Shown piece after piece: positions 6,696-16,700 of a stretch of 64,000 bases of DNA. The notes under the pieces are model-generated. The model did not search any database, was not told the DNA's origin, and was given only the letters and a program-made list of their open reading frames with translations. Position 1 is the stretch's first letter, and every line of letters starts with the position of its first letter. The stretch lies in assembly GCF_023520895.1 (NCBI RefSeq), contig NZ_CP026029.1, positions 2,914,001-2,978,000 of the forward strand. Reading direction: 5' to 3'. Source of the DNA: Paenibacillus sp. PK3_47 (GTDB taxonomy: Bacteria > Bacillota > Bacilli > Paenibacillales > Paenibacillaceae). The translations under genes and the position numbers were made by a program.

Positions 6696-8951
6696 TTAAG
6701 CATACACCCGCATCTCAATCACTTCAGCATGGGCAGAACCGTTCGTTTCCTGTACAACCAGTCTGATGGCACTTGTCTTTACAGCCTTCTCCAGGAGATG
6801 GACCCGCTTTCTCTTCCGGTTGTCTCTTTCTGCAGCGACAGGGATCCAGCCGCCTTTCTCATCCAGCATTTCAATCCGGTAGCTTCGCACCAGCTCGGGA
6901 ATGACCTCAAAAGGTGTCATATGATGGTGCAGATTAATAAGGTCTTCATTGACATCATCATTAAAAATAAGTCTGATTTCCCGGATGCTCTGCTCCTCCT
7001 TCCACTCCAGTGCCAGCCATGGCTCGGCATCCTGTTCAAGCCTCCCGGACAGCCAGATATGCGGTCCTCCATAAGGTCTTGTGTACCCGTCTGTAACCTG
7101 CTCCGGCCGGTAGGCGTCTGTAGGGAATGTTGTCCGCATACAGAAGGCTTTACGGTTCAGCCGTTTCATGCTCCATTCCACCACGGGCTGGGTGCTGTCG
7201 TGATCCTCCAGATCCTTGGAGACGCTTGGTGCCGCACCGCGTTCAAAGGCCAGCAGCCCGGTCAGCGGGGTACTGGAGAGATGCAGCCGGAGGGACGGGT
7301 TGCTGCGCACAATAACAAAAGCATTCTGAGGCATCTCCGGTGTCCATTCCAGTGCCGCCGGCACCCACATCTTGTTACCTCTGCTGACAGGAACGGTAAC
7401 CCGGGCTTCCAAAGCGGCAGGTACATAATTTTCCGGTCTGCCGGTACTCCAGACTTCCACCGTCATTTCCGTATTTTCCGCTGCACTCACCAGCCATTCC
7501 AGCGTACCGCAGATTTCCGGATCAGCCGGAAGCAGGACGGCAATGTCATGCTCCAGCGGATATTCCCCGTCGGCGGATTCAATGGCGATCCGGGACAGGA
7601 AAGAAGAAGCGCTGACCCGTGCCTGCCGGGCCAAATCGCCAGTATCCTCATTGGCCAGACCCAAGACAGAGGCATCCTGCTTCAGCAGTGTCTGCAGCAG
7701 TGCCGGGGTATGGTCACGCGACAGCTCAGCAGGTGAAATTCCCTTATCCGCACACAGGGCAGCGGCTGTGCCGGCGGCTTCACCGAGAATGGCACAGGTG
7801 GCCATCACTCTGGTTGTTCCAAATGCGACATGTGTAGCGCTGATATTGCGCCCCGCGAAGAGCAGATTGGACACATTCGCAGAATATAGGCTGCGGAAAG
7901 GAATATGATAATTGCCGTCCGCATGCATATGCCTGGAGCCGCTCTCCGTGGCATACATCCCCTGCGGCGGATGCAGGTCGATAGACCAGCCTCCGAAGGC
8001 GATCCGGTCATCGAACAGCTTTTGGCTGATAATATCATTCTGCGTCAAGACATATTCCCCGGTGAACCGGCGGTATTCCCGTTTGCCCGGCTGGGAGCCG
8101 ACCCATTCCAGGGTCATGTTCCCGGCATCGAATTTACCGGAGTTTTTGATATAATCCCACACCCCGTAGATCACGGCCCAGAGCTCGTCGCGGATGGCTT
8201 CATTGTCATGAACGATGTCCAGCTCGCCGCCCCATTCAATCCACCAGTAATGGCAGCCGGAATCGCCGCTGCGGATCACTCTTTTCATCGGAATGGTCGT
8301 CTTCGTAATATCTTTGGCAAAAGTGGGAGGCACGAACTTCACGGGATGTCCGGCATCCTTGGTATAGAACAGCATAGTGCTGCCCAGCGTAATGTCATCC
8401 GCAGTTTCCGGCGCCCATTCCTCATTGTATTCATGGCGTGCCTCCCGGCCGATCCGGAACCCGGCTCCCGCTAGAAACCCGACGAGGCCATCTCCTGTAC
8501 AGTCCAGAAACAGCGGGCTTTCGAAAATAATCCTCCGTTCGGAGCCCATCATCCAGCCGGTTACGGATTGGATCTGCCGTGCAGACTCCGTGCCAGCCGC
8601 TTCCACTTCGTGTACGTCCGTATTGAGATAGAGAGTAATGTTGGGCTCGGCAAGAACAGCTTCAAGAATGACCAGATCCCACAGATAAGGATTGCCGTCA
8701 GGATTGCGGAACTGGTTCTCCACGAACAGCTCGCCCATGATGCCTGTCTCCCGGGCATAACGGTTTGTTCCGTGCGCCGTGGCGCCGCATACCCATACCC
8801 GCACCTCACTGCTGGAATTGCCGCCCAGGACGGGACGGTTTTGGATCAGCGCGACCTTTTTGCCCAGCCGGGCCGCAGCGATAGCGGCGCACACGCCTGC
8901 CAGCCCTCCGCCGACAACTGTAATGTCACTGTGTACGTGCTCCAATTTCAT
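6696..8951 (-). CDS. FAD-dependent oxidoreductase with C-terminal beta-sandwich domain
   Basis: A 751-residue flavoprotein of the FAD_oxidored type, often found in polysaccharide-use operons; its substrate is unknown and is probably a sugar or uronate derivative. The N-terminal dinucleotide-binding motif is VVGGGLAGVCAAIAAARLG (residues 12-30), followed by the family hallmark GGNSSSEVRVWVCGA. DCTGDGLVGFLAGAGFRIGRE and the late NLLFAGRNISATHVAFGTTR complete the FAD fold. Residues from about 570 (PVVEWSMKRLNRKAFCM) to the end look like a discoidin/CBM-type beta-sandwich (IREIRLIFNDD, IRLVVQETNG), so the protein may bind a glycan. No signal peptide is visible. It is the last gene of the permease operon, 31 bp after the second permease. 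AAGGGG about 12 nt upstream is a modest ribosome site. Confidence 0.85.
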   Translation of the reverse strand: MKLEHVHSDITVVGGGLAGVCAAIAAARLGKKVALIQNRPVLGGNSSSEVRVWVCGATAHGTNRYARETGIMGELFVENQFRNPDGNPYLWDLVILEAVLAEPNITLYLNTDVHEVEAAGTESARQIQSVTGWMMGSERRIIFESPLFLDCTGDGLVGFLAGAGFRIGREARHEYNEEWAPETADDITLGSTMLFYTKDAGHPVKFVPPTFAKDITKTTIPMKRVIRSGDSGCHYWWIEWGGELDIVHDNEAIRDELWAVIYGVWDYIKNSGKFDAGNMTLEWVGSQPGKREYRRFTGEYVLTQNDIISQKLFDDRIAFGGWSIDLHPPQGMYATESGSRHMHADGNYHIPFRSLYSANVSNLLFAGRNISATHVAFGTTRVMATCAILGEAAGTAAALCADKGISPAELSRDHTPALLQTLLKQDASVLGLANEDTGDLARQARVSASSFLSRIAIESADGEYPLEHDIAVLLPADPEICGTLEWLVSAAENTEMTVEVWSTGRPENYVPAALEARVTVPVSRGNKMWVPAALEWTPEMPQNAFVIVRSNPSLRLHLSSTPLTGLLAFERGAAPSVSKDLEDHDSTQPVVEWSMKRLNRKAFCMRTTFPTDAYRPEQVTDGYTRPYGGPHIWLSGRLEQDAEPWLALEWKEEQSIREIRLIFNDDVNEDLINLHHHMTPFEVIPELVRSYRIEMLDEKGGWIPVAAERDNRKRKRVHLLEKAVKTSAIRLVVQETNGSAHAEVIEMRVYA

Positions 8952-8982
8952 AATGAATGGATACCCCTTTCAAGCGGAATAG

Positions 8983-9810
8983 TTAACCTTTCACTGCCGA
9001 GCTTGCGACGCCTTCGATAATATATTTCTGCCCGACCAGGAATACGAGGATCATGGGAATAATACCGGCGGTTGCCGCAGCCATCATGCCGTTGTAATCG
9101 ACGTTATTTTCAAGAATGAAATTCTGCAGACCCAGCGGTACCGTGAACAAATCATGGTCAATCAGAAATACCAGCGCATTCTCGTAGTCATTCCAGTGCC
9201 AGGAGAAGTCAATGATCGCCAGGGTAGCCAGGGAAGGCTTGGCCATCGGCAGAATGATCCGCGAGAAGATCCGGAAGTGGCCCGCACCGTCGATAAAAGC
9301 AGCTTCGGATATCTCCTGGGGCACAGAGAGGAAAAACTGGCGCATCATGAACACACCGAAGATCGTGAACATCCCGGGCAGTATGAGCGCCCAATGGGTG
9401 TTGAAGATGCCGGCCCAGTCGAACATGATGAATTTGGGCACGAACAGCACCTGCGGCGGCACCATCATCATCGACAGGTACACGAGGAACATGGTATTGC
9501 GTCCTTTGAATTCAATTCTTGAAAAGCCGTAGGCGGCGAGTGCTGACAGAAGGACAGCTCCAATCGTGCTGATGACCGAGACCTTGAGCGAATTCAGATA
9601 ATACTGCACAAAGCTGCCGGACCCGCTCCATACCTTCACATGATGATCCCAGTTAAAATGAGCCGGAATCCAGCGGATGGGGTATTCAAAAACTTCCGCA
9701 GGAGTCTTGAACGAAGTGCTGATCATCCAGAGGAAAGGCACGATCATCACGATGCTGAAAAACACCATGATCAGCGTAATAATGCTCTTGTATAACACGG
9801 CTTTATTCAT
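8983..9810 (-). CDS. Sugar ABC transporter permease, MalG type
   Basis: A 275-residue inner-membrane permease with six predicted membrane helices starting with ITLIMVFFSIVMIVPFLWMI. The EAA loop that docks the ATPase reads SEAAFIDGAGHFRIFSRIILPMAKP (positions about 185-210). The C-terminal QKYIIEGVASSAVKG is typical of the CUT1 family. It forms the import channel with the permease 13 bp upstream and the solute-binding protein at 18702. No ATP-binding subunit is encoded in the locus; a shared MsmX-like ATPase is expected elsewhere (inference). An AGGAGG-type site (GGAGGAAAG) precedes the ATG. Confidence 0.92.
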   Translation of the reverse strand: MNKAVLYKSIITLIMVFFSIVMIVPFLWMISTSFKTPAEVFEYPIRWIPAHFNWDHHVKVWSGSGSFVQYYLNSLKVSVISTIGAVLLSALAAYGFSRIEFKGRNTMFLVYLSMMMVPPQVLFVPKFIMFDWAGIFNTHWALILPGMFTIFGVFMMRQFFLSVPQEISEAAFIDGAGHFRIFSRIILPMAKPSLATLAIIDFSWHWNDYENALVFLIDHDLFTVPLGLQNFILENNVDYNGMMAAATAGIIPMILVFLVGQKYIIEGVASSAVKG

Positions 9811-9823
9811 TGTCTTTCCTCCT

Positions 9824-10705
9824 TTAGTAGTGAACCCAGCGCTTCTGGCCCAGCCATTGAATCACAGTAAAAATCATAATAATCAGGAACAGGGCCCAGG
9901 ATACCGCGGAAGCATAACCCATTTCGTAATAGCGGAAGGCGTTCTGGTAAATGAACAGGGATAACACCGTGGTGCTGTTCCCCGGCCCGCCCTGCGTAAT
10001 GGCCTGGATAATGCCGAACTGCTTGATGGACATGATCAATCCGGTAATGAGCAGCAGAAAGGTCGTCGGGCTGACCAGCGGCCACAGGATGCTGCGGACC
10101 GTCTGCCAGGTGCGGGCACCGTCAATTTTGGCGGCTTCCAGCAGTTCGCCGGATACTTCCTGCAGGGCAGCGAGGTAAATGATCATATTGTAGCCGAGCA
10201 TGAACCAGATCCAGATAATGTCGATGGCATACATCGAGCTTTCCATGGTAGATAACCAGCCGGGAGGATTGGCAATGCCCAGGGACCGCAGAATACCGTT
10301 GACCGGGCCGTTGTTCGGCTGGAACAGCAGCATCCACACAAACGCTACAGCCACCCCGCTGGTGATGTAAGGCATGAAATATAACGCACGCAGCATTTTC
10401 TTGAAATACACCGAACGGTTGAGGACAACGGCGACGATGAACGCAAGCCCGATCGACACAGGCACAGAGGCCAGGAACAGCAGGGTGTTCTTGATCGCGG
10501 TATAGAAGACCTCGTCCCCGAGCATCCGCTTGATGTTGGCCAGACCGGTAAAATTCGTCTCCGGATTCATAAATTTGTAGTCTGTGAACATGAGATAGAA
10601 CGAATAGACGGCCGGAATGATAAAAAATAAAATCACGCCAATCATATTTGGCCCGATAAAAAGATAGCCCAGGTACTGCTGCCGTTTCATCCAGGATGTC
10701 TTCAC
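9824..10705 (-). CDS. Sugar ABC transporter permease, MalF type
   Basis: A 293-residue permease starting at GTG 10705, 9 nt from AGGAG; no ATG lies close to that site. Six membrane helices are visible (first: GYLFIGPNMIGVILFFIIPA). The EAA loop is LLEAAKIDGARTWQTVRSIL, and the C-terminal GGPGNSTTVLSLFIYQNAFRYYEMGYASA is the usual CUT1 block. It is the first gene of the operon permease-permease-oxidoreductase. Its upstream region carries a cre-like site and the ATAGAAC motif shared with the kinase and solute-binding-protein promoters. Confidence 0.92.
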   Translation of the reverse strand: MKTSWMKRQQYLGYLFIGPNMIGVILFFIIPAVYSFYLMFTDYKFMNPETNFTGLANIKRMLGDEVFYTAIKNTLLFLASVPVSIGLAFIVAVVLNRSVYFKKMLRALYFMPYITSGVAVAFVWMLLFQPNNGPVNGILRSLGIANPPGWLSTMESSMYAIDIIWIWFMLGYNMIIYLAALQEVSGELLEAAKIDGARTWQTVRSILWPLVSPTTFLLLITGLIMSIKQFGIIQAITQGGPGNSTTVLSLFIYQNAFRYYEMGYASAVSWALFLIIMIFTVIQWLGQKRWVHY

Positions 10706-10761
10706 ATAACCCCACTCCTTTTAGGTCTTTTGATATTTACACATCAAGTGTAGCAAGCGGA

Positions 10762-10776
10762 TTGAAAGCGGTTAAG
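10762..10776 (+). promoter_or_regulatory. Possible cre (CcpA) site before the permease operon
   Basis: TTGAAAGCGGTTAAG matches the cre consensus WTGNAANCGNWNNCW at 13 of 15 positions and lies about 60 bp upstream of the MalF-type permease start. Carbon-catabolite control is plausible for a sugar locus. Confidence 0.35.
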
Positions 10777-10857
10777 GAACAAAACCCCCGACTTCATGGC
10801 ACAGAAATATACAGTTTTACGCAGGCAAAAATACGGTATTTCATAGTTTTGTTCTAT
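10775..10857 (-). promoter_or_regulatory. Inverted GAACAAAA pair, candidate YesN-type operator
   Basis: On the plus strand AGGAACAAAAC (10775-10785) and AGTTTTGTTCTAT (10845-10857) form an inverted pair with GAAC/GTTC centres 74 bp apart. A similar pair 72 bp apart precedes the solute-binding protein, and CATAGATTTGTTCTAT precedes the kinase gene. The proposed binder, the adjacent AraC-type response regulator, is inferred. Confidence 0.4.
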
Positions 10858-10873
10858 CCGCTATAACAGCAAA

Positions 10874-10900
10874 AGCGGCAATCCGTGTAGGAATGCCGCT
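10874..10900 (-). terminator. Terminator after the response regulator
   Basis: AGCGGCA-A-TCC and GGA-A-TGCCGCT form a stem with a 5-nt loop; on the minus strand it is followed by TTTTGCTGTT. It separates the regulator pair from the permease operon. Confidence 0.75.
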
Positions 10901-10919
10901 CTAATTAGAAAGCTATGGA

Positions 10920-11738
10920 TCAGCTGCTGACCGTTTCCGGCTTGCCCTTGTTCATCTGCCGGAACTGGCTGGGGGTACAGGCGGTTAAACGTTTGAAGAT
11001 TTTGATGAAATAATTGTCGTTCATGAAGCCGACCCGGTTGCCGACCTCATACACCGGCAGATCGGAATGAATCAGATACTGGATCGCCTGATTGACACGG
11101 ACCTGGTGCAGATAGTGGATCAGGGTCTGGCCGGTTTTCTTTTTGAACAGGGTGCTGACATAATTTTCGCCCATCATCACGTATTGGGACATCGACTTCA
11201 CCGTAATATCCTGCGGATAGTGATCATGGATATACTGCAGGATCTTCTGGATTTCCGGATGGGAGGTTACCTCTTCAGGAAGAAGAGGCGCCTGTGTGCC
11301 AGCGCTGCTGTCCGCAGATTTGGCAGGAACGGAAGCACCGGCATCCCTGCTGTCCTGCTGCCTCAGAAGCTCGCTGCTGATCTTGCGCAGCGTCTCCCGA
11401 AGCGAATTGACGCTCATCGACAGCTTCAGAATGTAATTGGATGCGCCATACTCCATGGCCTGCCGAACGTACTCAAAGTCGCTCATACAGGTGAGCATTA
11501 CAAAGCGGGGGCTGAATCCTTCCTCCCGGGTCCTTCTGAGGAGCTCCACGCCGTCCATCCCGGGCATAATAATATCGGTAATGACCAGGTCAGGGGCGTC
11601 CTGCCGGATCATGTCCAAAGCCTCTGCGCCGTTGCCTGCCTCCCCGCTTACAGTGAAGCCGAGTTCCTCCCAGGCAATAATCTCGCGTACCGATTCACGT
11701 ACGAACACTTCATCTTCAACCAGCAGAACTTTCCACAT
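10920..11738 (-). CDS. AraC-type response regulator, YesN-like
   Basis: A 272-residue two-component regulator. The receiver domain (residues 1-120) has the acidic pair in LLVEDE, phospho-acceptor Asp55 (DLVITDIIMPGMDG) and the conserved Lys in NYILKLS. A linker rich in Ser/Ala (about 140-165) leads to a C-terminal AraC double helix-turn-helix: ITVKSMSQYVMMGENYVSTLFKKKTG, then VGFMNDNYFIKIFKRLTACTPSQFR (each written as one segment here only up to its key part). It is encoded 29 bp after its kinase and probably activates the PL8, solute-binding and permease genes. Such regulators respond to an extracellular oligosaccharide seen by the kinase or binding protein (family knowledge). Confidence 0.92.
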   Translation of the reverse strand: MWKVLLVEDEVFVRESVREIIAWEELGFTVSGEAGNGAEALDMIRQDAPDLVITDIIMPGMDGVELLRRTREEGFSPRFVMLTCMSDFEYVRQAMEYGASNYILKLSMSVNSLRETLRKISSELLRQQDSRDAGASVPAKSADSSAGTQAPLLPEEVTSHPEIQKILQYIHDHYPQDITVKSMSQYVMMGENYVSTLFKKKTGQTLIHYLHQVRVNQAIQYLIHSDLPVYEVGNRVGFMNDNYFIKIFKRLTACTPSQFRQMNKGKPETVSS

Positions 11739-11767
11739 GCGTGATAACCTCCCGGATGTTCATGGTA

Positions 11768-13543
11768 TTAAGCTGGATGCTCATTGCCGTAAGGTGTAGA
11801 GAGCAGAAAAGGAATCGTGAATGTAATTGTGACCCCTTGATCTGAAGTACGGATCTCCATATGGCCTTCTTCCCTGAACAGGAGCCGCAGCCGTTCCTGA
11901 ATGTTACTAAGGCCGATGCCGGGGCGCTTGCGCACAGTTTTTGCAGCCTGCGAATGGGCCATGCCGACTCCGTTATCCTTGATCTGAACGGCCAGCCTGC
12001 CATCTCCGTCACGGTGTACCCTAATCTCAATAAGACCGTTGTCCGGGAGCGGTCCGAGGCCGTGAATAATGGCGTTCTCCACCAGCGGCTGCAGACTCAG
12101 CTTCGGAACAAGCGCATAGAGGATATCCTCATCATACGCATAGGTGACTTCAAATTTATGGCGGTACCGGACCTGCTGGATATGGACATAAGCCTGCACA
12201 AGCTCCAGTTCATCCTTTAAATAGATCAGATCTTTGTCGGTGTTGAGACTGGCTTCCAGCAGCAGGCCGAGAGACAGGGTGATGCCCGTAATATCCTCAT
12301 TTTGCTCACGGATAGCGATCCACTTAATGGTGTTCAGCGTATTCAGCAGAAAATGGGGGTTGGTCTGGGCCAGCAGCATTTGAAAATGTACAGCTTCCTT
12401 CTGCCGCTCCTCTGCCTTCAGCTTCTGAATCAGGAGGTTCGTATCATCAAGCATCGTATTAAAGGTCCGGGTGAGCTCCAGAATTTCACCGCTGAATTTG
12501 TGCTCAGGCAGACGGATTTTCAGATTTTTGTGCACAGCGGCCTTCATTTTGTTCTGTAAGTGGGACAGCGGCCGGGTGATGGTTGTGGCGATAAGGAAGG
12601 TCATGATCAGAAATACAGTCATCAGCGCAAAAAAAGTAATAAAATACTGCCCCTTCAGCCCCTCCATCTCCACGAACAGCACCGAGAGGGGGATGCGGTT
12701 GACGATGTACCAGTCGAGTGATTCCACATAAATATAGTTAATTAAGGAACCTGATGCCTTATCGATAAAATACTGCTGTCCGGGCTGTTCCGCGAGTCTG
12801 GCCTTGACCTCATCCGATAAAGAACTGTCCACATCGGACTGGGAGATATTTTCCCCGGAGTGTGTAATCAGGAAATACTGCTGCTGCAGATCAGGCTGCT
12901 TGTGAAGGGAGCGCAGCCAATAAGAGTAATCAATGCTGATCCGGGCCATGCCGTAAGGCTTATTCTGGGCATCCTCCAGGTAGGCGTATAAAGAGAGCAG
13001 ATAAGGGCTGGTTGATACATCTCTTAAGACATAATTATTGTCATTAGGGACCCAGTGGTAGGAGCTGCTGTTCATCTGGCTCCGGTCGAAGTCGGGATGA
13101 TTCCGCAAATCCTCATAAACGAGCGAATCTCTTGGGGGATAAGAGGTGTATACGCTTTCATGTAAATCGAGAATCATAAAGTAAACTGAAGGATTGTACA
13201 GGAAAAAGCTGTTGTTCAGATTCTTGAAAATGTTCTCCATCAGCCGCTTGTTCTCCAGCTCATTGCGCAGCTCCGGATGGAGAAGCACAGACTGGACCGT
13301 GTCCTCCTGCTTCAGGAAAATCAGGGTCTTGAACGCAATGCTGATCTGGTCCTCCAGTGTCCGGTACATCTGCTCCAGCTGATAGTGGCTCTGCTGGCTG
13401 ATTTTCTTCTGGACCAGCGTCTCGATACGCTGATAGTTGTATAAATTGAGGGCACAGAAGGGCAGCAGAATCAGGAATACAAAGGCTGCGAACAAACGGT
13501 ATTTCAGCTTCTGGGGAACAAGAACACGCATAAGTCCGGACAT
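11768..13543 (-). CDS. Sensor histidine kinase, YesM-like
   Basis: A 591-residue membrane kinase. A first membrane helix near residues 15-37 (YRLFAAFVFLILLPFCALNLY) is followed by an extracellular sensor domain of about 250 residues, a second helix (FITFFALMTVFLIMTFLIATT), a HAMP linker (ITRPLSHLQNKMKAAV), the His_kinase box LAQTNPHFLLNTLNTIKWIA with the phospho-accepting His, and an ATPase domain (LSLQPLVENAIIHGLG and IKDNGVGM). The start is set at ATG 13543, where GGAGG lies 10 nt upstream; an upstream TTG at 13594 lacks a ribosome site and would lie close to a TATAAT box. It pairs with the YesN-like regulator 29 bp downstream. Confidence 0.92.
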   Translation of the reverse strand: MSGLMRVLVPQKLKYRLFAAFVFLILLPFCALNLYNYQRIETLVQKKISQQSHYQLEQMYRTLEDQISIAFKTLIFLKQEDTVQSVLLHPELRNELENKRLMENIFKNLNNSFFLYNPSVYFMILDLHESVYTSYPPRDSLVYEDLRNHPDFDRSQMNSSSYHWVPNDNNYVLRDVSTSPYLLSLYAYLEDAQNKPYGMARISIDYSYWLRSLHKQPDLQQQYFLITHSGENISQSDVDSSLSDEVKARLAEQPGQQYFIDKASGSLINYIYVESLDWYIVNRIPLSVLFVEMEGLKGQYFITFFALMTVFLIMTFLIATTITRPLSHLQNKMKAAVHKNLKIRLPEHKFSGEILELTRTFNTMLDDTNLLIQKLKAEERQKEAVHFQMLLAQTNPHFLLNTLNTIKWIAIREQNEDITGITLSLGLLLEASLNTDKDLIYLKDELELVQAYVHIQQVRYRHKFEVTYAYDEDILYALVPKLSLQPLVENAIIHGLGPLPDNGLIEIRVHRDGDGRLAVQIKDNGVGMAHSQAAKTVRKRPGIGLSNIQERLRLLFREEGHMEIRTSDQGVTITFTIPFLLSTPYGNEHPA

Positions 13544-13696
13544 AGCGATGCGACCTCCAGTACAATGCAGCTGCATCATGAAACGCACCAGCAAGTGTTG
13601 CTTAAATTATAACATATAAAAAATTCCATATCCGTGATATCTAAAATTGCATGGTTTTGTTGCAGCGGTGCTGCGGCTGCGTCTGGAAATGCATAG

Positions 13697-13711
13697 ATTT
13701 GTTCTATTGGG
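13697..13711 (-). promoter_or_regulatory. CATAG-TTTGTTCTAT motif before the kinase gene
   Basis: GATTTGTTCTATTGG, with CATA just before it, closely matches the site at 10841-10857 before the permease operon (CATAG-W-TTTGTTCTAT in both). It lies about 160 bp upstream of the kinase start, a distance shared with the other two sites in the locus. Confidence 0.4.
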
Positions 13712-13733
13712 AAACGTTGACATATGCAAAAGA

Positions 13734-13760
13734 GTGGAGGGGGACATGGTCCCACTCCAC
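13734..13760 (-). terminator. Terminator after the PL8 lyase
   Basis: GTGGAG-G-GGGAC and GTCCC-A-CTCCAC form an 11-bp stem with one mismatch and a 3-nt loop; on the minus strand it is followed by TCTTTTGC. Confidence 0.8.
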
Positions 13761-13769
13761 CGGTATCTG

Positions 13770-16700
13770 CTATAGGTCAACTTGTTGTTCAAGCATCCGC
13801 TGCAGGGTAACGACAACCTCTGCCCTTGTTGCCGGCGCCTGAGGCTGAAACAGGTTACCCCCGCGGCCGTTTACGATTCCCAGCCTGCCGAGCAATTGCA
13901 CAGACCCTGCCGCCCACTCTGGAATACTGCTGTGATCCTCAAAATCGGCAGCTTTATGGGAAGCCGGCTCCTGTCCCAGCGCTCTGGCGATCATTACGGC
14001 CATCTCAGCACGGGACAGGACTGAGGCGGGCTTGAAGCTTCCGTCACTGTAGCCTTTTATTACTTTAGACTCAACGGCTGCGGATATTGCCCCCTGAGCC
14101 CATGCGCCGATCAGGCTGCGGTCTGTAAAAGCCAGCTCCGCGGAGCCTGCCTCCAAATGCAGAGCCTTCATGAGCAGAACGGCAAATTCTGCACGGGTGA
14201 CCGGCTGATCGGGCCGGAACGATCCGTCAGGGTATCCGCTGATGATCCCATCGGACAGAGCGTCTGAAACGGATTGCTCGGCCCAGTGGCCGGAGAGATC
14301 GGTAAGCACAGGAACAGTTCCGGCAGGCTCAGCTGCTGTACGGTGAATGATTAGTGGATAGATCCTGCTTGCTCCGTCTGCCGTTGACACTTCAATTTCA
14401 AACACATTATCTCCTTCGCGGAGCAGCACAAGTCCGTGCTCATCAACCTGGGCATTCTTCAGCCTGATTACAGCTGTGGAATCTGCAGGAACCGCTTTGA
14501 TAGCTGCCGATGAAAGTCTTGTCTCGGCACGGTAAACCCATTCCTTTTCAAGCAATATGAAAGAAAGCGGAAGGATCTGTCCGTCAGCATGCAGTTCAAC
14601 CTGCTGTAGTGCGGTATTGCCAGGACTCACCAGGGCACTTCCGCTGGTTATGGAACCGGTGCTGCCGCCGTCTCCAGAGGAACGGAGCGTGTAGACGACC
14701 AGAGTTAATCCTTCATTCTCCAGATCATCCGGATTGTATGCGGTCAGCTTTACGTTATATTTCGTATCTGGCGTTAACCCGGTTAGTGTATAGGATGACT
14801 CGTCACCTGGTATATCAGCCAGTTCAGTACCATTAACATATAGGCGGTATCCTGCCACTCCCGTGTCATCCGTTGCGTAAGGCCAATTCAGCTTCAGGCT
14901 GGTGGGAGCAATATCCGTAATGTCCAGGCTGCTTCCGGCTGGCCACTGCGGCTGTGAAGCGGGTTTATCGGCTGTTGTAACCTTTACCGTTCTTTCTACC
15001 CTGTCAGCAGCATTACCGGCAGTATCAGTCACATCATAATAAATTTTATAGATTCCGGATTTGGAAGTGTCGACCGGATTGCCCGTAACAATAACGCGGG
15101 AGGCCAAATCTCCCTCGGTGGCATCCTCCGCGATTACGCCATCATCCTGATAATTGCTTCCCTGGGCGATTTGAACGACAGATTCCCCCAGCAGAGTCAG
15201 AAGCGGTTTGTCCCGGTCTATGTTAGAAACCTGAATTTGCTGAAGCTTCTCGTTGCCCGCTCCGTCCCTTATATATACTGTTATCCAGCCGTTTTCTGTA
15301 GCCTCAATAGGAACGGAAGGATCGGAAAGAATGATGCCTCCGCCTTTCGTGAAATGCGCCATATCAAACTGGCCCCAATCGTACTTTAGGCTTGCTAAGC
15401 CGCTCTGCACGTTCACCGCGGCGATGACAGAAACATTCCCGGAGGTGGGGAGAGTTGGACTTGGGATCAGCAGTATTGCCGGTTGCCCTCTTGTAATATT
15501 GTCGATTTTGAGGGTGGACACCGCTTCATTACCAGCTAAATCCTGGGCATAGACCGTATAAACTCCGTTATGCTGTGCGTTAAAGCTATAGTAGGTGGTG
15601 CCGGTCACACTGGCACGCTCCAATGCTGTCCCGCCTGAAGCAAAATAGGATACTGGCTGATCCCCGTAGGTCCATCTGGTCACGCTGATGCCGCTGTCAT
15701 CCTGAATGTCAGCTGTAACGATAATATCTCTTCCGGACGGCTCGGTTGTATCCGGAGCAAGGTGAATGATAGGGGGGGTCTTGTCAGAGGTATCATCCCG
15801 CCATTGATATTCGAGCCAATTGATGCTGGCCACACCCAAGGTATCCGGTCTCTTGAGTAACAGGTATAAATCGTGGATACCGTTTGCGCCGGTGAGCGGC
15901 ACGGTGATCGTTGACCAGGCAGACCACCCGCCGGTGCTTTTAACCGCCAGGGAACCGACAAGCGGACCTGTCTCGCTATCCATTCTCAGCTCCAGCGTCC
16001 CGCCTGAATTGGCGGTAGCCATGCGCAAATTAATGTCTGGAGTCCCCGGTCCAAAATCAAGCTGTTTATAAGCAGCCCAGCTGCCGTTTGAACCAGAGAT
16101 ATGATAGGCTCCGTTTACATCCGTAGTGGATGTTCTGCGAATTCCGCTCATCTTGCTGTACTCCTCGGCCTCGATATGGACAGCATTGGAGGTCTCCAGA
16201 GCAAACTTGGCTTCAATAGGCTGGCCTTTGGAGCCTCCGACATCTACGGTCACCTGAATGAACGGGCTGAGACGCTGAACGGTAATCCGCGGATCGGCAG
16301 ACAGAACGGATCGTGCACTTTTGTCCAGCGTTAGGGTCACCGTACCCGAAGCCGGCTGATTGGGGTCAGAGACAGCCAGGAACAAATCGCTGCCAGGGTT
16401 TTCTTTGACCATAACCGCAGCTTTGCCTGAGCTTTTAATTATATCTACACTTTGCTCAGTCTGGGTCCAGAAGTTGGCACCAACCGCATGCAGTTTCTTC
16501 TCCTTAACCGCCTGTACACTGGAGTTATTGGCGAGAACGATAAAGTCAGGATTGCCTGCATAGCTGCTCACTTGGGCGGCCGTCTGGTTGGGCAGCAGCG
16601 CGTAGGCATAGGAAGCATCGGTAGGTGCTGTTCCGTGATTGAAGTAGAGATTCAGGAAACGGTTGGTATGCGTGGGATTGCCCGGTTCCAGAACGCCTGA

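Noticed and set aside
6666..7736. Plus-strand frame of 356 codons over the oxidoreductase
   Set aside because: Antisense shadow with unusual composition (His, Arg, Cys rich) and no recognisable domain.
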